A DNA stretch of 55,030 nucleotides from Verrucomicrobiaceae bacterium (lineage in GTDB: Bacteria > Verrucomicrobiota > Verrucomicrobiia > Verrucomicrobiales > Verrucomicrobiaceae): NCBI GenBank assembly GCA_027489965.1, contig JAIXZA010000061.1, positions 1 to 55,030 on the forward strand, given 5' to 3'. The notes under the pieces were generated by a model. The model worked only from the letters and a program-made list of their open reading frames with translations. It made no database searches and was not told the origin of the DNA. The number at the start of each line of letters is the position of its first letter. Within the stretch, counting starts at the first letter, position 1. Position numbers and translations under genes: made by a program. Below, one piece after another: positions 17,926-26,714 of the stretch.

Positions 17926-18474
17926 ATGCACGATGACCACCGCCTTTTCTTAGACGCTTTAGAGCGCTATGAGCGACCGCTAATCCGGTATGCTTTTAGT
18001 CATACCCATGATCTAGAAGAAGCACGAGATGTCGTGCAGGACGTGTTTCTGAAGCTCAGTCAACACATCGCCACCCTGGATACGGAACGCCTAGCACCAT
18101 GGCTTTTCACAGTCTGCAAGAATCGGTCGCTGGATCACCAGCGCAAACAATCACGACTCGTTGTGATTGAAACGGATACACTTGATCTTGAAACCTCTGC
18201 GGGTCCACTCCCAGGGGATGAATTGCAGTCGCGAGAAACCTCGGCCACTCTGCACAGCCTCATTGCCGATCTACCCACGAGGCAAAGAGAGGCCGTGCAG
18301 TTAAAGTTCATTTCCGATCTCGATTACAAGGAGATCAGCCAAGTCATGAAAACCAGCATCGGCAATGTCGGCTACCTGATTCATCACGGTGTGCAGGCTC
18401 TACGCAGCAAATGGCAGGAGCTGGAGGCCGGGACCGCAGCCGCTACAGACCTGGCATTGAACGCTCAGCACTAG
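17926..18474 (+). CDS. ECF-type RNA polymerase sigma factor
   Basis: About 182 aa from ATG 17926 (MHDDHRLFLDALERYERP); an in-frame TTG at 17905 would add seven residues. Region 2 is clear (ALERYERPLIRYAFSHTHDLEEARDVVQDVFLKL), as is the W-L-F-T-V-C-K-N-R-S-L-D-H-Q-R-K segment that ends it. Region 4 is the helix-turn-helix LPTRQREAVQLKF...YKEISQVMKTSIGNVGYLIHHG. There are no regions 1.1 or 3, as expected for group 4 (ECF) sigma factors. The stop is 49 bp before the VWA/anti-sigma-like membrane protein gene in the same direction, so the two probably form a regulatory unit in which the membrane protein holds or senses the sigma factor. The stimulus and regulon are unknown. Confidence 0.92.
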   Translation: MHDDHRLFLDALERYERPLIRYAFSHTHDLEEARDVVQDVFLKLSQHIATLDTERLAPWLFTVCKNRSLDHQRKQSRLVVIETDTLDLETSAGPLPGDELQSRETSATLHSLIADLPTRQREAVQLKFISDLDYKEISQVMKTSIGNVGYLIHHGVQALRSKWQELEAGTAAATDLALNAQH

Positions 18475-18523
18475 ATTCTCATCAGCCCCCACACTCCCCT
18501 CCCCTAGCAAGCCTGATCTATTC

Positions 18524-20794
18524 ATGAAACCCGAACAAATCACCGCCTGGGCGCTGAACCAGCTCAGCGCCGAAGAAACGGCAGAACTCGAAGCCCAGCT
18601 TCACCAGAATCCTGATGAGCATAGTGAAGCAGTTGGGACTCAAGAGTTCTGCCAGTTTCTCAGTAGCAAACTCAAAGATGATTCCCTATCACTGACCAAG
18701 GCTCAAAGACAGAGGCTGATGAAGCCCCGATTAGAAGTCCACAAATCGACCAACCTTTCCTTCAAACCCAAACCTCTCCAATGGTGGCAGCGCCCCGCAT
18801 TCCCCATGGCAGCAGCAGCGGCGGTCATCGCTTTAGGTGTCGGCGTGGGCATTTATCTGCCCACACTCAAGGCCCCCCATGCTGATGCAGGTAATTTAGC
18901 TCGAGTCGATAATTCCAGCCCAGGAAAGATCCGCGTTAGGCTAGCCGAAAAAGCACAAGTGGCGGCCAACACCAAAACTCCTGGCACACCATCGGCGACG
19001 CCATTGAAACCTAGATCCGAAAGCGATCAGATTGCCTCCATGAACACAGTCAATGCGCCCGCGGAGCTGCTGACTTCAAAGGAGCCGTCGAAGACTAAGT
19101 CGCTAAGCACCGAATCCCAGCTGTCGATGACGGAGCAACCGGCATCCGTAAATGCATCGGCGCTGAGCGTGAAGAGCCCTCAAAACACCCACACTGGTTC
19201 CACCGCCATAGCAGGCGCAGCCGTGGCAAGCACGGCTGACAGAATCAGCCTCCCCAGCAGTGTGCTGAATAACCAGCACCAAAACCCTGTTGGCGCTATT
19301 TTTGATCCCCCGCAGCTCCCGCAAACAACCAGAGCAGACGCGTTTTCTAACACGGAGTCGTATGGCCAGATCTCAGAAAACACTCTTACCAGCGTTAGTC
19401 GCGACCCCTTGTCCACCTTCTCCATTGATGTGGATACGGCAGCTTACTCAAATGTGCGCCGCTTCCTCAACCTCAATACCCAGCCGCCACGAGAAGCCGT
19501 ACGCATCGAGGAGTTGATCAACTATTTCCCGACTGATGAACCAGGTCCAGACCTCAAAACGAAGCAGCCCTTTGCCGTGAAGGTAGAGATGGCCGCATGT
19601 CCGTGGCAGCCGCAGCATCGACTGGCACGCATCCATTTAAAAGGACGCGACCTCGGCCAGGAACACAAGGCCAGCAATCTGGTCTTCCTGGTCGATGTTT
19701 CTGGCTCGATGAGCAGCCCTGACAAGTTAATGCTCGTCCAACGTAGTCTGCGACTCCTGACCGAGCGCCTGGGTAAAGAAGATCGTGTGGCGTTGGTCAC
19801 TTACGCCGGCGGCACCGAGGTCGTTCTGCCCCCCACCAACGGCACTCAAAAGGCATCCATCATCGCAGCCATTGATCGACTGCAAAGCGGAGGCAGCACT
19901 CATGGCAGTGCTGGCATTCAATTGGCCTATGAGCAGGCGTCCGCAGGCTATATTAAGGGCGGCATGAATCGCGTCATCCTCTGCACGGACGGTGATTTTA
20001 ACGTGGGTATCAGCACGCCGAAGCAACTGGAAGAACTGATCAGCGAAAAGGCACGCAGTGGCGTCTTTCTGAGTGTAATGGGTTATGGGCGCGGCAACCT
20101 AAAGGATCAAACGATGGAAACTCTAGCTGACAAAGGTAACGGTAATTACGCCTATATTGACAGTATCAGTGAGGCCCGCAAAGTGCTCGTCGAACAAATG
20201 CAAGGCACTCTAGTCACCATCGCCAAAGATGTGAAGATTCAGGTCGAGTTTAATCCGGTGGCCGTGCGTGAATATCGTCTCATTGGTTATGAAAACCGAG
20301 TGTTGGCCAAAGAGGATTTTAATGATGACCGCAAGGACGCGGGAGAGATCGGAGCCGGCCACAGTGTGACCGCCCTTTATGAGATCGTGCCTGCGAACTT
20401 GAAAGCTGGCGAAACGCCGCCTTTGGCCGTCGATCCGCTGAAATACCAGCCTGAACAACTGGCCTCTCCGCCAAAGCTCAATACCTATCCGAACGCCGAA
20501 CTGGAAGCTCTGACGGTGAAGCTGCGCTACAAGGAGCCAGACGGAGTTACCAGCAAACTCATTGAAGTCGCCGTGAAGGATGACGCCCGAGCTATCGAGA
20601 AAGCCAGCTCCGAGTTCAAGTTCTGCGCCGCCGTAGCAGGCTTCGGCCTCATGCTGCATGATTCGAGCTACAAAGGTGAACTAACCTGGAACCAAGTGCG
20701 TCAATTGGCACGGGAAGGTAAAGGCAAAGATCGTCTTGGCTATCGCGGCGAGTTCCTACAGCTCATCGAAAAAGCCAGCAGCGGGAAGAACTAA
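18524..20794 (+). CDS. Membrane-anchored VWA-domain protein with anti-sigma-like N-terminus (YfbK-like)
   Basis: 756 aa. Residues 1-70 (KPEQITAWALNQLSAEETAELEAQL) resemble the cytoplasmic N-terminus of anti-sigma factors but lack the zinc-binding HxxxCxxC. One TM helix follows (about 93-112, PMAAAAAVIALGVGVGIYL), then a Ser/Thr/Pro-rich linker of about 180 residues. Next comes a conserved lead-in, P-L-S-T-F-S-I-D-V-D-T-A-A-Y, which precedes the VWA domain in YfbK-type proteins. The VWA domain has an intact MIDAS start, D-V-S-G-S, at about residues 391-395. The C-terminal part from about 575 matches the DUF3520-type region (E-L-E-A-L-T-V-K-L-R-Y-K-E-P). The gene follows the ECF sigma gene, so I infer a fused anti-sigma and extracytoplasmic metal-dependent ligand-binding sensor. 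YfbK-like proteins are known widely, but their function is not established. Confidence 0.88.
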   Translation: MKPEQITAWALNQLSAEETAELEAQLHQNPDEHSEAVGTQEFCQFLSSKLKDDSLSLTKAQRQRLMKPRLEVHKSTNLSFKPKPLQWWQRPAFPMAAAAAVIALGVGVGIYLPTLKAPHADAGNLARVDNSSPGKIRVRLAEKAQVAANTKTPGTPSATPLKPRSESDQIASMNTVNAPAELLTSKEPSKTKSLSTESQLSMTEQPASVNASALSVKSPQNTHTGSTAIAGAAVASTADRISLPSSVLNNQHQNPVGAIFDPPQLPQTTRADAFSNTESYGQISENTLTSVSRDPLSTFSIDVDTAAYSNVRRFLNLNTQPPREAVRIEELINYFPTDEPGPDLKTKQPFAVKVEMAACPWQPQHRLARIHLKGRDLGQEHKASNLVFLVDVSGSMSSPDKLMLVQRSLRLLTERLGKEDRVALVTYAGGTEVVLPPTNGTQKASIIAAIDRLQSGGSTHGSAGIQLAYEQASAGYIKGGMNRVILCTDGDFNVGISTPKQLEELISEKARSGVFLSVMGYGRGNLKDQTMETLADKGNGNYAYIDSISEARKVLVEQMQGTLVTIAKDVKIQVEFNPVAVREYRLIGYENRVLAKEDFNDDRKDAGEIGAGHSVTALYEIVPANLKAGETPPLAVDPLKYQPEQLASPPKLNTYPNAELEALTVKLRYKEPDGVTSKLIEVAVKDDARAIEKASSEFKFCAAVAGFGLMLHDSSYKGELTWNQVRQLAREGKGKDRLGYRGEFLQLIEKASSGKN

Positions 20795-21022
20795 ACGACT
20801 GGCTTGGAGTGACGGCGGCCGACGAATCACCGACTGTCAACCATAGTCGAGAAATTCAGCGGCTGGATCTAACTATTTTCAACCTGCTAGGACTGCGTGT
20901 TTTCGGACGAATTTCACGAATAATCTTAGCCAGTGAAGAGAAATTTCTTGTGTGTCGGATTCCGTAGCGGCAGACTAACAAGGTCTGTTGGAAAATTTTT
21001 GCGGTTAAACACCGTGAATCAA

Positions 21023-22501
21023 ATGCTAGAACAAACTGAATCTATGGCTGCGAAATCAACAAAACTCCCAGCACCGCGCCCTATGGCTGGTGCCAAACAA
21101 CCGGTGGACTGGATGTTTGCCTTTAAATTTAATACGGCCTGCTTTCCTGGATGCTCAGACGATGGAGTGCCGCCACCGCCAGGTACAAAAGGAATATTTG
21201 GTGGTGTCACCGATGATTACAAATCGGGTCACAGCCAGAACTACGTCTTTGCCACCAGCGCGAACCCAACTTTAAGCCGAGGGGTTAACTGCCTCGGGGC
21301 CACACTCAAAGACCCACTGGGAGCGACCTTTGCCCAAGTCTATAATCAACCAGGCTACTACTATGTGGTTTGGAATGACCAATTTTACAATAATCCGATC
21401 GAAAACCATGAGTCACCCTGGGGCCACAGCAAGGGTATGGCTGCCTGGAATGATGATGGCGAGGGCTTTGTCCTACAAGTCTCGACGCCTTCTTGGCCTG
21501 CATCTGCCAGCCGCGCTCAGCCACGGCAGAATGATGGTAACACTCTCGGTTGTATCAACGACGATGACATTGAGGTGAGTCAGCATTTCTTTGCCGTGAA
21601 GCTGACCAAGGACGATCTGGCCGCAGTACTCACGGCCCTAGCCAATGCCAGTGTCGCGACCAGCCAGGATCAGCCGTCCATCTTCAATAATGGCGGACCT
21701 ACAGACATTCAGGTGCTAGCGAAAGCGCTCGGGAAACAATCAACGAGCAAGCAAGTGATCACGGCCACCCTCTCCAGTGGTGTGACCCTGATTTCAAAGC
21801 CGTCGTCCATCGCAGTGCCGCCCTGGCAGATGGTTTCTGCTCAGCTCAAGAGTGTTAATTTACGCGTGGCCAGCTGGTGGGCCAAGCCAGAGATTTATAG
21901 CACCAAGGCCGGAGAGATCCCTGGATGTTGGGGGCCTGGACTGGGCACGCCCGGTGCGGTAGAAATCGCCACGACAGGTATGTGGGATGGCAAGGAGATC
22001 GGGCTGACAGGTGGTGATGGGCCAAACTTTAACCACGCTAAAATCGGCATTTCGGCAGACCCAAAGAATCCCATGGCCATCTTTGGTGACATGAATCAGC
22101 AGGGTGCACTGAGTTCCGGCTACGCCTATGCCAAGCAAACCTGTAGCAGTAGCCAAAACGGTCGCGGCGGCACCTTCTATGTGTTGCGTGATGCTGCCTT
22201 CTTCAAAAGCATGACGGCACTGCTGGCGGGGAAATCTGCGCCGACAACCCCCGCTGGCTATGGCTCTGCGCCAGCTGCCCCGAATTTCGAACCACCGGTG
22301 AAAAAGACGGCGGTGAAGAAGGTTCCAGTGAAGAAGGTGGTCGTAAAGAAGACTGCTGCCAAAACGGCGGTTAAAGCCACCACGAAGAAAGCGGTGAAAA
22401 AGACGGCCTCAAAAAGTCCTGTGGTGAAGAAAGCTGCCAAAAAAGCTACTGCCAAAAAAGTGACCGCCAAAAAAATCACCCGCAAAGCCACCTCAAAATG
22501 A
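21023..22501 (+). CDS. DNase II-family nuclease with histone H1-like lysine-rich tail
   Basis: From ATG 21023 the protein has 492 aa; ATG 21044 or GTG 20933 are alternative starts. It matches DNase II (PF03265) at both catalytic sites: G-H-S-K-G at His135/Lys137, and N-H-A-K at His338/Lys340, followed by a G-D-M-N-Q-Q segment like the GDMNR of animal DNase II and an R-G-G-G-T-like block (RGGTFYVLRD). Two HxK motifs form a phospholipase-D-like active site that cuts DNA without metal. No signal peptide is visible, whereas animal DNase II is secreted or lysosomal. The last 68 residues (about 425-492) are almost entirely Lys, Ala, Thr and Val in KKxA(V/T)KK patterns, like bacterial histone-H1-like proteins, and probably bind DNA. 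The stop overlaps the next start (ATGA at 22498), so the two proteins are translationally coupled. Confidence 0.9.
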   Translation: MLEQTESMAAKSTKLPAPRPMAGAKQPVDWMFAFKFNTACFPGCSDDGVPPPPGTKGIFGGVTDDYKSGHSQNYVFATSANPTLSRGVNCLGATLKDPLGATFAQVYNQPGYYYVVWNDQFYNNPIENHESPWGHSKGMAAWNDDGEGFVLQVSTPSWPASASRAQPRQNDGNTLGCINDDDIEVSQHFFAVKLTKDDLAAVLTALANASVATSQDQPSIFNNGGPTDIQVLAKALGKQSTSKQVITATLSSGVTLISKPSSIAVPPWQMVSAQLKSVNLRVASWWAKPEIYSTKAGEIPGCWGPGLGTPGAVEIATTGMWDGKEIGLTGGDGPNFNHAKIGISADPKNPMAIFGDMNQQGALSSGYAYAKQTCSSSQNGRGGTFYVLRDAAFFKSMTALLAGKSAPTTPAGYGSAPAAPNFEPPVKKTAVKKVPVKKVVVKKTAAKTAVKATTKKAVKKTASKSPVVKKAAKKATAKKVTAKKITRKATSK

Positions 22502-24093
22502 GCACTTCCCAATACATCCAACCGAATCCTGATGCGCTGCGTAAACGGATCAAGCACATCGTCGTCTTGATGCTAGAGAATCGATCCTTTGATAATCTGC
22601 TGGGCTGGCTCTATGAAAAAGGGGCCCCACGTGGGCAAGACTTTGAAGGGCTCCATCGGGGGCTTTGGAACCCACTGGACAACATCGACTCAGACGGCAT
22701 CCCATTCATCGAAAAAGTGCCCGTCGAAAAGAATGGGCAAGCCAAGAAACGCTTTGGCAACCCGGTGCCCAATCCCGTGGACTTCACACTGCCTGACCCT
22801 GATCCCGGAGAAGGATTTGCTGACACGACGCATCAGCTCTTTCTCAAATACCAAGTCGGCCAGCTCTATCCACCTGCGCCAAACAATATGGGCTTTGTGC
22901 AGAATTACCAAAACGCCATGCTCTATGGTACGCTGACCTATGGTGATCCGCCGACTGATCCGCGTGAGATCATGAAAACCTACACACCGGAGCAGGTGCC
23001 TGTTCTGAGTGCTCTGGCACGCGGCTTCGCCGTCTGTGATCAGTATCAGGCCTCTGTGCCCAGCCAGACGCTGCCGAACCGATCCTTTGTTCATGCCGCC
23101 ACCTCTGACGGACATGTCAATAATCAGCCAGATGCCATCACACGCTCAAGGACGATCTTTAACCAGATTCAGGATGCGATTGATGATGGACGCACGGAAC
23201 TAAGTTGGGCCGTTTACAGCGGGAATATGCTACCACCTGCTGATGGCACGAAAAGCGAGCGCGCAAAGCGGAAGCGTGATCTGCCGGGCGGTTTCAATGG
23301 CGAGCATTTCTCCCTGACACGCCTGACGATGGAGCAGCTGCATGATTCACGGCTGGACGCGAACTTTGGCACACTGGGTGATTTTTATCAAAACTGCCAA
23401 ACCGGCAAGTTGCCCTCCTACTGCTTTTTAGAGCCCAATTATGGAGGCCCATCTCAGAATGATCAGCATCCACCTTCAGACATTCGTAAAGGGGAGCAAC
23501 TAATCGCCGATATCTACAATGCTGTGCGGCAGTCGCCCGCTTTTGAGGAAACGCTGCTCATCTTTAACTATGACGAGCACGGCGGCTGCTATGACCACTT
23601 CCCGCCACAAAACGGCGCGGTGCCGCCAGACGCCGCGCAGCAGCCCGGCCAGCAAGGTTTCCTTTTCAACCGATTCGGCGTCCGCGTGCCCTGCGTTCTG
23701 GTCAGCCCATGGATCGCCGAGGGCACCATCGCACGGCCCAGTGGCTACACGCCCTATGATCACACCTCTGTGATTAAGACGGTGCAGAACTGCTTTAACC
23801 TAAATGGCGACCTGACCGAGCGTTCCAAAGCGGCCCCTGACTTTTCGGGACTGCTCTCCCTGAGCCAACCGCGCAGAGGCAAAGCTATCCCAGCGGTGAC
23901 ACCTTTAGTCATTCCGAAAGAGGTGCCAAAGAACGAGCCTCCCCATGAAAATGCGCTGCATCATGTCATGGCCGGGCTGATCGAAAAACACACCGGCAAA
24001 CCCGCACCGAAAAATACCGACCTCTCCACCCATCTACAAACCAGCTACAGCAAGCTTTTCCGTCTGAAGTCCAAGAAGCCTAAGAAGCCTTAA
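22498..24093 (+). CDS. PF04185 phosphoesterase (phospholipase C / acid phosphatase family)
   Basis: 531 aa. The N-terminal I-K-H-I-V-V-L-M-L-E-N-R-S-F-D (Glu27/Asn28) is the signature metal-binding opening of the phosphoesterase family that includes phospholipase C and acid phosphatase AcpA. Further family blocks are S-Q-T-L-P-N-R-S-F-V-H-A-A-T-S-D-G (likely nucleophile region), N-Y-D-E-H-G-G-C-Y-D-H near residue 358, R-V-P-C-V-L-V-S-P-W, and Y-D-H-T-S-V-I-K-T near 420. Family enzymes hydrolyse phosphodiesters or phosphomonoesters, including phospholipid head groups. They are normally exported by Tat or Sec, but here no signal peptide is seen and the N-terminus (MSTSQYIQPNPDALRKR) is hydrophilic. 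The ATGA overlap with the DNase II gene indicates co-translation. Substrate is not predictable; phospholipase C is the likeliest. Confidence 0.9.
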   Translation: MSTSQYIQPNPDALRKRIKHIVVLMLENRSFDNLLGWLYEKGAPRGQDFEGLHRGLWNPLDNIDSDGIPFIEKVPVEKNGQAKKRFGNPVPNPVDFTLPDPDPGEGFADTTHQLFLKYQVGQLYPPAPNNMGFVQNYQNAMLYGTLTYGDPPTDPREIMKTYTPEQVPVLSALARGFAVCDQYQASVPSQTLPNRSFVHAATSDGHVNNQPDAITRSRTIFNQIQDAIDDGRTELSWAVYSGNMLPPADGTKSERAKRKRDLPGGFNGEHFSLTRLTMEQLHDSRLDANFGTLGDFYQNCQTGKLPSYCFLEPNYGGPSQNDQHPPSDIRKGEQLIADIYNAVRQSPAFEETLLIFNYDEHGGCYDHFPPQNGAVPPDAAQQPGQQGFLFNRFGVRVPCVLVSPWIAEGTIARPSGYTPYDHTSVIKTVQNCFNLNGDLTERSKAAPDFSGLLSLSQPRRGKAIPAVTPLVIPKEVPKNEPPHENALHHVMAGLIEKHTGKPAPKNTDLSTHLQTSYSKLFRLKSKKPKKP

Positions 24094-24106
24094 AGTGAGG
24101 CATTAT

Positions 24107-25138
24107 TTAGCTTAAGCTCAGCATCTCAGCCATCACGCTCAGGGCGATTTCAAATGGGGTGATGGCTCCGAGGTCGAGACCTGCGGGGGCGTGCAGGGCT
24201 GCGGGGGCGGTGGGCATGTCGGCTAGTTCTAGGACGAGCTGGGTGCGGCGGGCGCTGGCCATGAGGCCGACGTAAGGCAGAGGGGCTGACAGCAGTCGCT
24301 GGAGGCTGGTGTGGTCTCCGCGATGTTGGGTGGCCACAAAGGCGCGCGTATTGGCGTTTAAATGCGGGAGATCGGCTCTGGAGTGGCCTCTTTCGATCTC
24401 GGCGGGATAGGATGCGGCGGCTCCTGGCGGCGCGCAAAGACAGACGTGCCAGCCGAGGAATGTGCCGAGCCAGGCGAGTTCTTCATTGACGCGGTGATGC
24501 CCAAGCAAAAGCAGGCAGGGCCGACCTAATCCCACTGGCGGTGGAGGCAGCAGCGCGTTGGCCATGTTTTTGACCCTACGCAGGGATTTACCACTGCGTC
24601 CACGCTCGCTAGCTAGGCGCTGTGCCAGCCAGTGAATCGCAGCGGCCGTGGCTTCTGTCTTTTGCGCTTCAGGCGGTGGGAAGTCGGTCAATGTGACTCC
24701 GTCTAACTGCGGGGCTTGATCGGTAGCTGTTTTTTCGACCTGCCAGTCAGAGCGCTGCGCTAGGGCTGCCAGGGCTACCTGTAAGGGATGATCGTCGGCT
24801 AAGCACAAACGGCGTGCAGGCAGGACGGGATCAATGAAGACCTCCATGCTGCCGCCGCAGGGCATACCGACGCCGAAGACCTCTTCCTCCAGATCGACCT
24901 GGAGAATGCGTGGCACTCCGGTGCTGATGACGAACAGAGATTCCTCACAGACGTGCCGCTCCGCGCAGCCTCCGCCGACCCAGCCCCAGGCGTTCAAGCC
25001 ATCTGGGCCGACCAGCATTTTGGCTCCAGGCTTGGCAGCGCTGGAGCCGTGGATGGCGATGACGGTGGCTACGGCAAAGGGCTGCCGCGCGGCGCAAAGG
25101 ACACTGTATTGATGAATAAAGTCGGTGGCAGAACTCAC
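24107..25138 (-). CDS. xdhC: XdhC/CoxI-family molybdenum cofactor insertion/maturation protein
   Basis: 343 aa, starting at GTG 25138; no ATG is available before the conserved domain. The N-terminal XdhC/CoxI domain is seen in P-F-A-V-A-T-V-I-A-I-H-G-S-S-A-A-K-P-G-A-K-M and G-G-C-A-E near residues 22-58. The C-terminal Rossmann-like XdhC_C domain includes P-C-L-L-L-L-G-H-H-R-V-N and Y-V-G-L-M-A-S-A-R-R. XdhC binds molybdenum cofactor and inserts its sulfurated form into xanthine-dehydrogenase-family enzymes in the cytoplasm. It lies 28 bp downstream of the cytochrome gene and is the last gene of the operon headed by the Mo hydroxylase, which fits that role. A middle region of about 100 residues is less conserved. 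Confidence 0.88.
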   Translation of the reverse strand: MSSATDFIHQYSVLCAARQPFAVATVIAIHGSSAAKPGAKMLVGPDGLNAWGWVGGGCAERHVCEESLFVISTGVPRILQVDLEEEVFGVGMPCGGSMEVFIDPVLPARRLCLADDHPLQVALAALAQRSDWQVEKTATDQAPQLDGVTLTDFPPPEAQKTEATAAAIHWLAQRLASERGRSGKSLRRVKNMANALLPPPPVGLGRPCLLLLGHHRVNEELAWLGTFLGWHVCLCAPPGAAASYPAEIERGHSRADLPHLNANTRAFVATQHRGDHTSLQRLLSAPLPYVGLMASARRTQLVLELADMPTAPAALHAPAGLDLGAITPFEIALSVMAEMLSLS

Positions 25139-25166
25139 ACGAGGGGAGGTTTACCTGTCTGTAGAA

Positions 25167-26681
25167 CTACTTTTCATGAGCTTGCGCAGCTTTTTTCACA
25201 TCATCAGGTCCGGCACGGTGGATAGGGAGCTCCGAGGCAATATACTCACCGGACCACTGGCCTTGGAGCGCCTCACTTTTAGCTTGGAAGAAGTTCGTGA
25301 GCGCCATGGCCACCTGGAAAGAGAAGTCGGTGGAGTAACCATTCGGATCTGAAGCTTTGCCGCACGGAATGTTTTTGAAGAAGTCCATCCACTTAGGATC
25401 GGAAGGCTTTATGCCTGTCTGGATAGCTACGAGCGGCGCGATCTGCGGGAACTGCGCGGCATTGTGACAGGACATGCAGGAGCTGGTGGTGAGGTCAGCA
25501 GGGCCATTGAGCCGATTCCCGTAGCCCAAATGCTGCGGTGGCAGATGTTTTTGATCGGCAAAGATGACGGACTGCTTCAGGTCTGGATTGACGGTCGTTT
25601 TTGTGACCGGCTTCTTAAAGGGCTCATAGAGATTGGGAGCATTGATCACTTGGTTCGGTGCATTGACTTGAGGATCATTTCCCCACATCAGACCTGATGG
25701 CACGAGGTTCATGAAGCGGTTCGGATTCCCTACCTTACCATTATAGACAAAGGTGCCGAAGACCCACCCACTGAGTCCGGGCTGATCTGCACGTGCATCA
25801 CGCACGGAGATGTCCATCTGTAGCAGATGTAAGTCCTTGACGATGCGTGTCGGGGAGTTCCAATCTTTCGTGATGTAGCCTTTCCAAGTAAGCGGATTGG
25901 TTTCGAGGTAATCCACTTTGTCTCCCTTGGATGTCTCAGGAGCATCTGTAAAAAGAAGCTTGGCAAAGACGGTGCCAATGGGGAAGCCGCCACCGGGGAA
26001 GCGCTTATCTAGAACGGTGACATCTGGCATCTGTGGGTCTCCCCACATCTTACCCATGCTGTAACCAGCGAAGTCGTTCACCAGTGTGATGGCATAGACG
26101 GAATAATCGTCACTCAACTGATCTGGGCCGAGCTGGTAGCGACTGATTGGGGCTTCTTTAATGAAACCACGGAAGCCTTCCGTGCCGCCATTGGGCGGAA
26201 AGCCGCTGGGTGGTGTCATGTGCAGCCAAGGGATGTGATACCACTGAGCACTTTTATTGAGGAAGGGATTCCAGTTATCGCCAGAGGTGCCATCGTTGGG
26301 CACATTGGGGTCACTGTTACCGATGACGTTGCCTTCAAAAGCATAGGCGCGCACGGCTTCGATGTATTTGAGCGGCTCTTTTTGGAAGTCGATATCGAGG
26401 AAGTCCGGTTTCTTGGATGGCAGCTTCTTCGGGAAATCGGTCTTCAGTTTAAAGATGGGCTGGTCGCTATAGGTGCTACGATATTCCGCAGGCGTTACCA
26501 TGAAGCCGAAGTCTGGGAAACCTAGGCCTTCATATTTCATAGAGCGGAGCTTTTCCAGCGACTGTGCGGCGGTGAGCTTAACCGCAGGCTTGGCTAGCTG
26601 CGCTTCGACTGTCATGGAGATGCCAGCAAGGCTGGCGAGGAGCAGTGCGAGAGCACCGGGAGTTTTGTTGTATGCTTTCAT
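25167..26681 (-). CDS. Secreted mono-heme cytochrome c protein of the Mo-hydroxylase operon
   Basis: 504 aa. The N-terminus has a clear signal peptide (MKAYNKTPGALALLLASLAGISMTVEA). Most of the protein (about residues 30-390) has no domain I recognise; it is rich in aromatic and Pro/Asn residues. A single heme-attachment motif, C-M-S-C-H, lies near residue 403 in a stretch SSCMSCHNAAQFPQ; the late position is unlike a standard small cytochrome c domain. The gene lies between the Mo hydroxylase (33 bp upstream) and xdhC (28 bp downstream), so it is probably co-transcribed. It may serve as a periplasmic electron acceptor in that pathway, though the Mo enzyme itself shows no export signal, so direct transfer is uncertain. 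The ATG at 26681 is preceded by AAAAACCC. Confidence 0.75.
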   Translation of the reverse strand: MKAYNKTPGALALLLASLAGISMTVEAQLAKPAVKLTAAQSLEKLRSMKYEGLGFPDFGFMVTPAEYRSTYSDQPIFKLKTDFPKKLPSKKPDFLDIDFQKEPLKYIEAVRAYAFEGNVIGNSDPNVPNDGTSGDNWNPFLNKSAQWYHIPWLHMTPPSGFPPNGGTEGFRGFIKEAPISRYQLGPDQLSDDYSVYAITLVNDFAGYSMGKMWGDPQMPDVTVLDKRFPGGGFPIGTVFAKLLFTDAPETSKGDKVDYLETNPLTWKGYITKDWNSPTRIVKDLHLLQMDISVRDARADQPGLSGWVFGTFVYNGKVGNPNRFMNLVPSGLMWGNDPQVNAPNQVINAPNLYEPFKKPVTKTTVNPDLKQSVIFADQKHLPPQHLGYGNRLNGPADLTTSSCMSCHNAAQFPQIAPLVAIQTGIKPSDPKWMDFFKNIPCGKASDPNGYSTDFSFQVAMALTNFFQAKSEALQGQWSGEYIASELPIHRAGPDDVKKAAQAHEK

Positions 26682-26714
26682 GGGTTTTTGTTTTTTCGAG
26701 TGCGGGGGGAGTTT

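Noticed and set aside
17288..17927. Leftward frames in the divergent sigma/RRM gap
   Set aside because: Composition is Pro/Thr/Arg-rich without motifs, the frames overlap the RRM gene or sigma start, and the region is better explained as regulatory.
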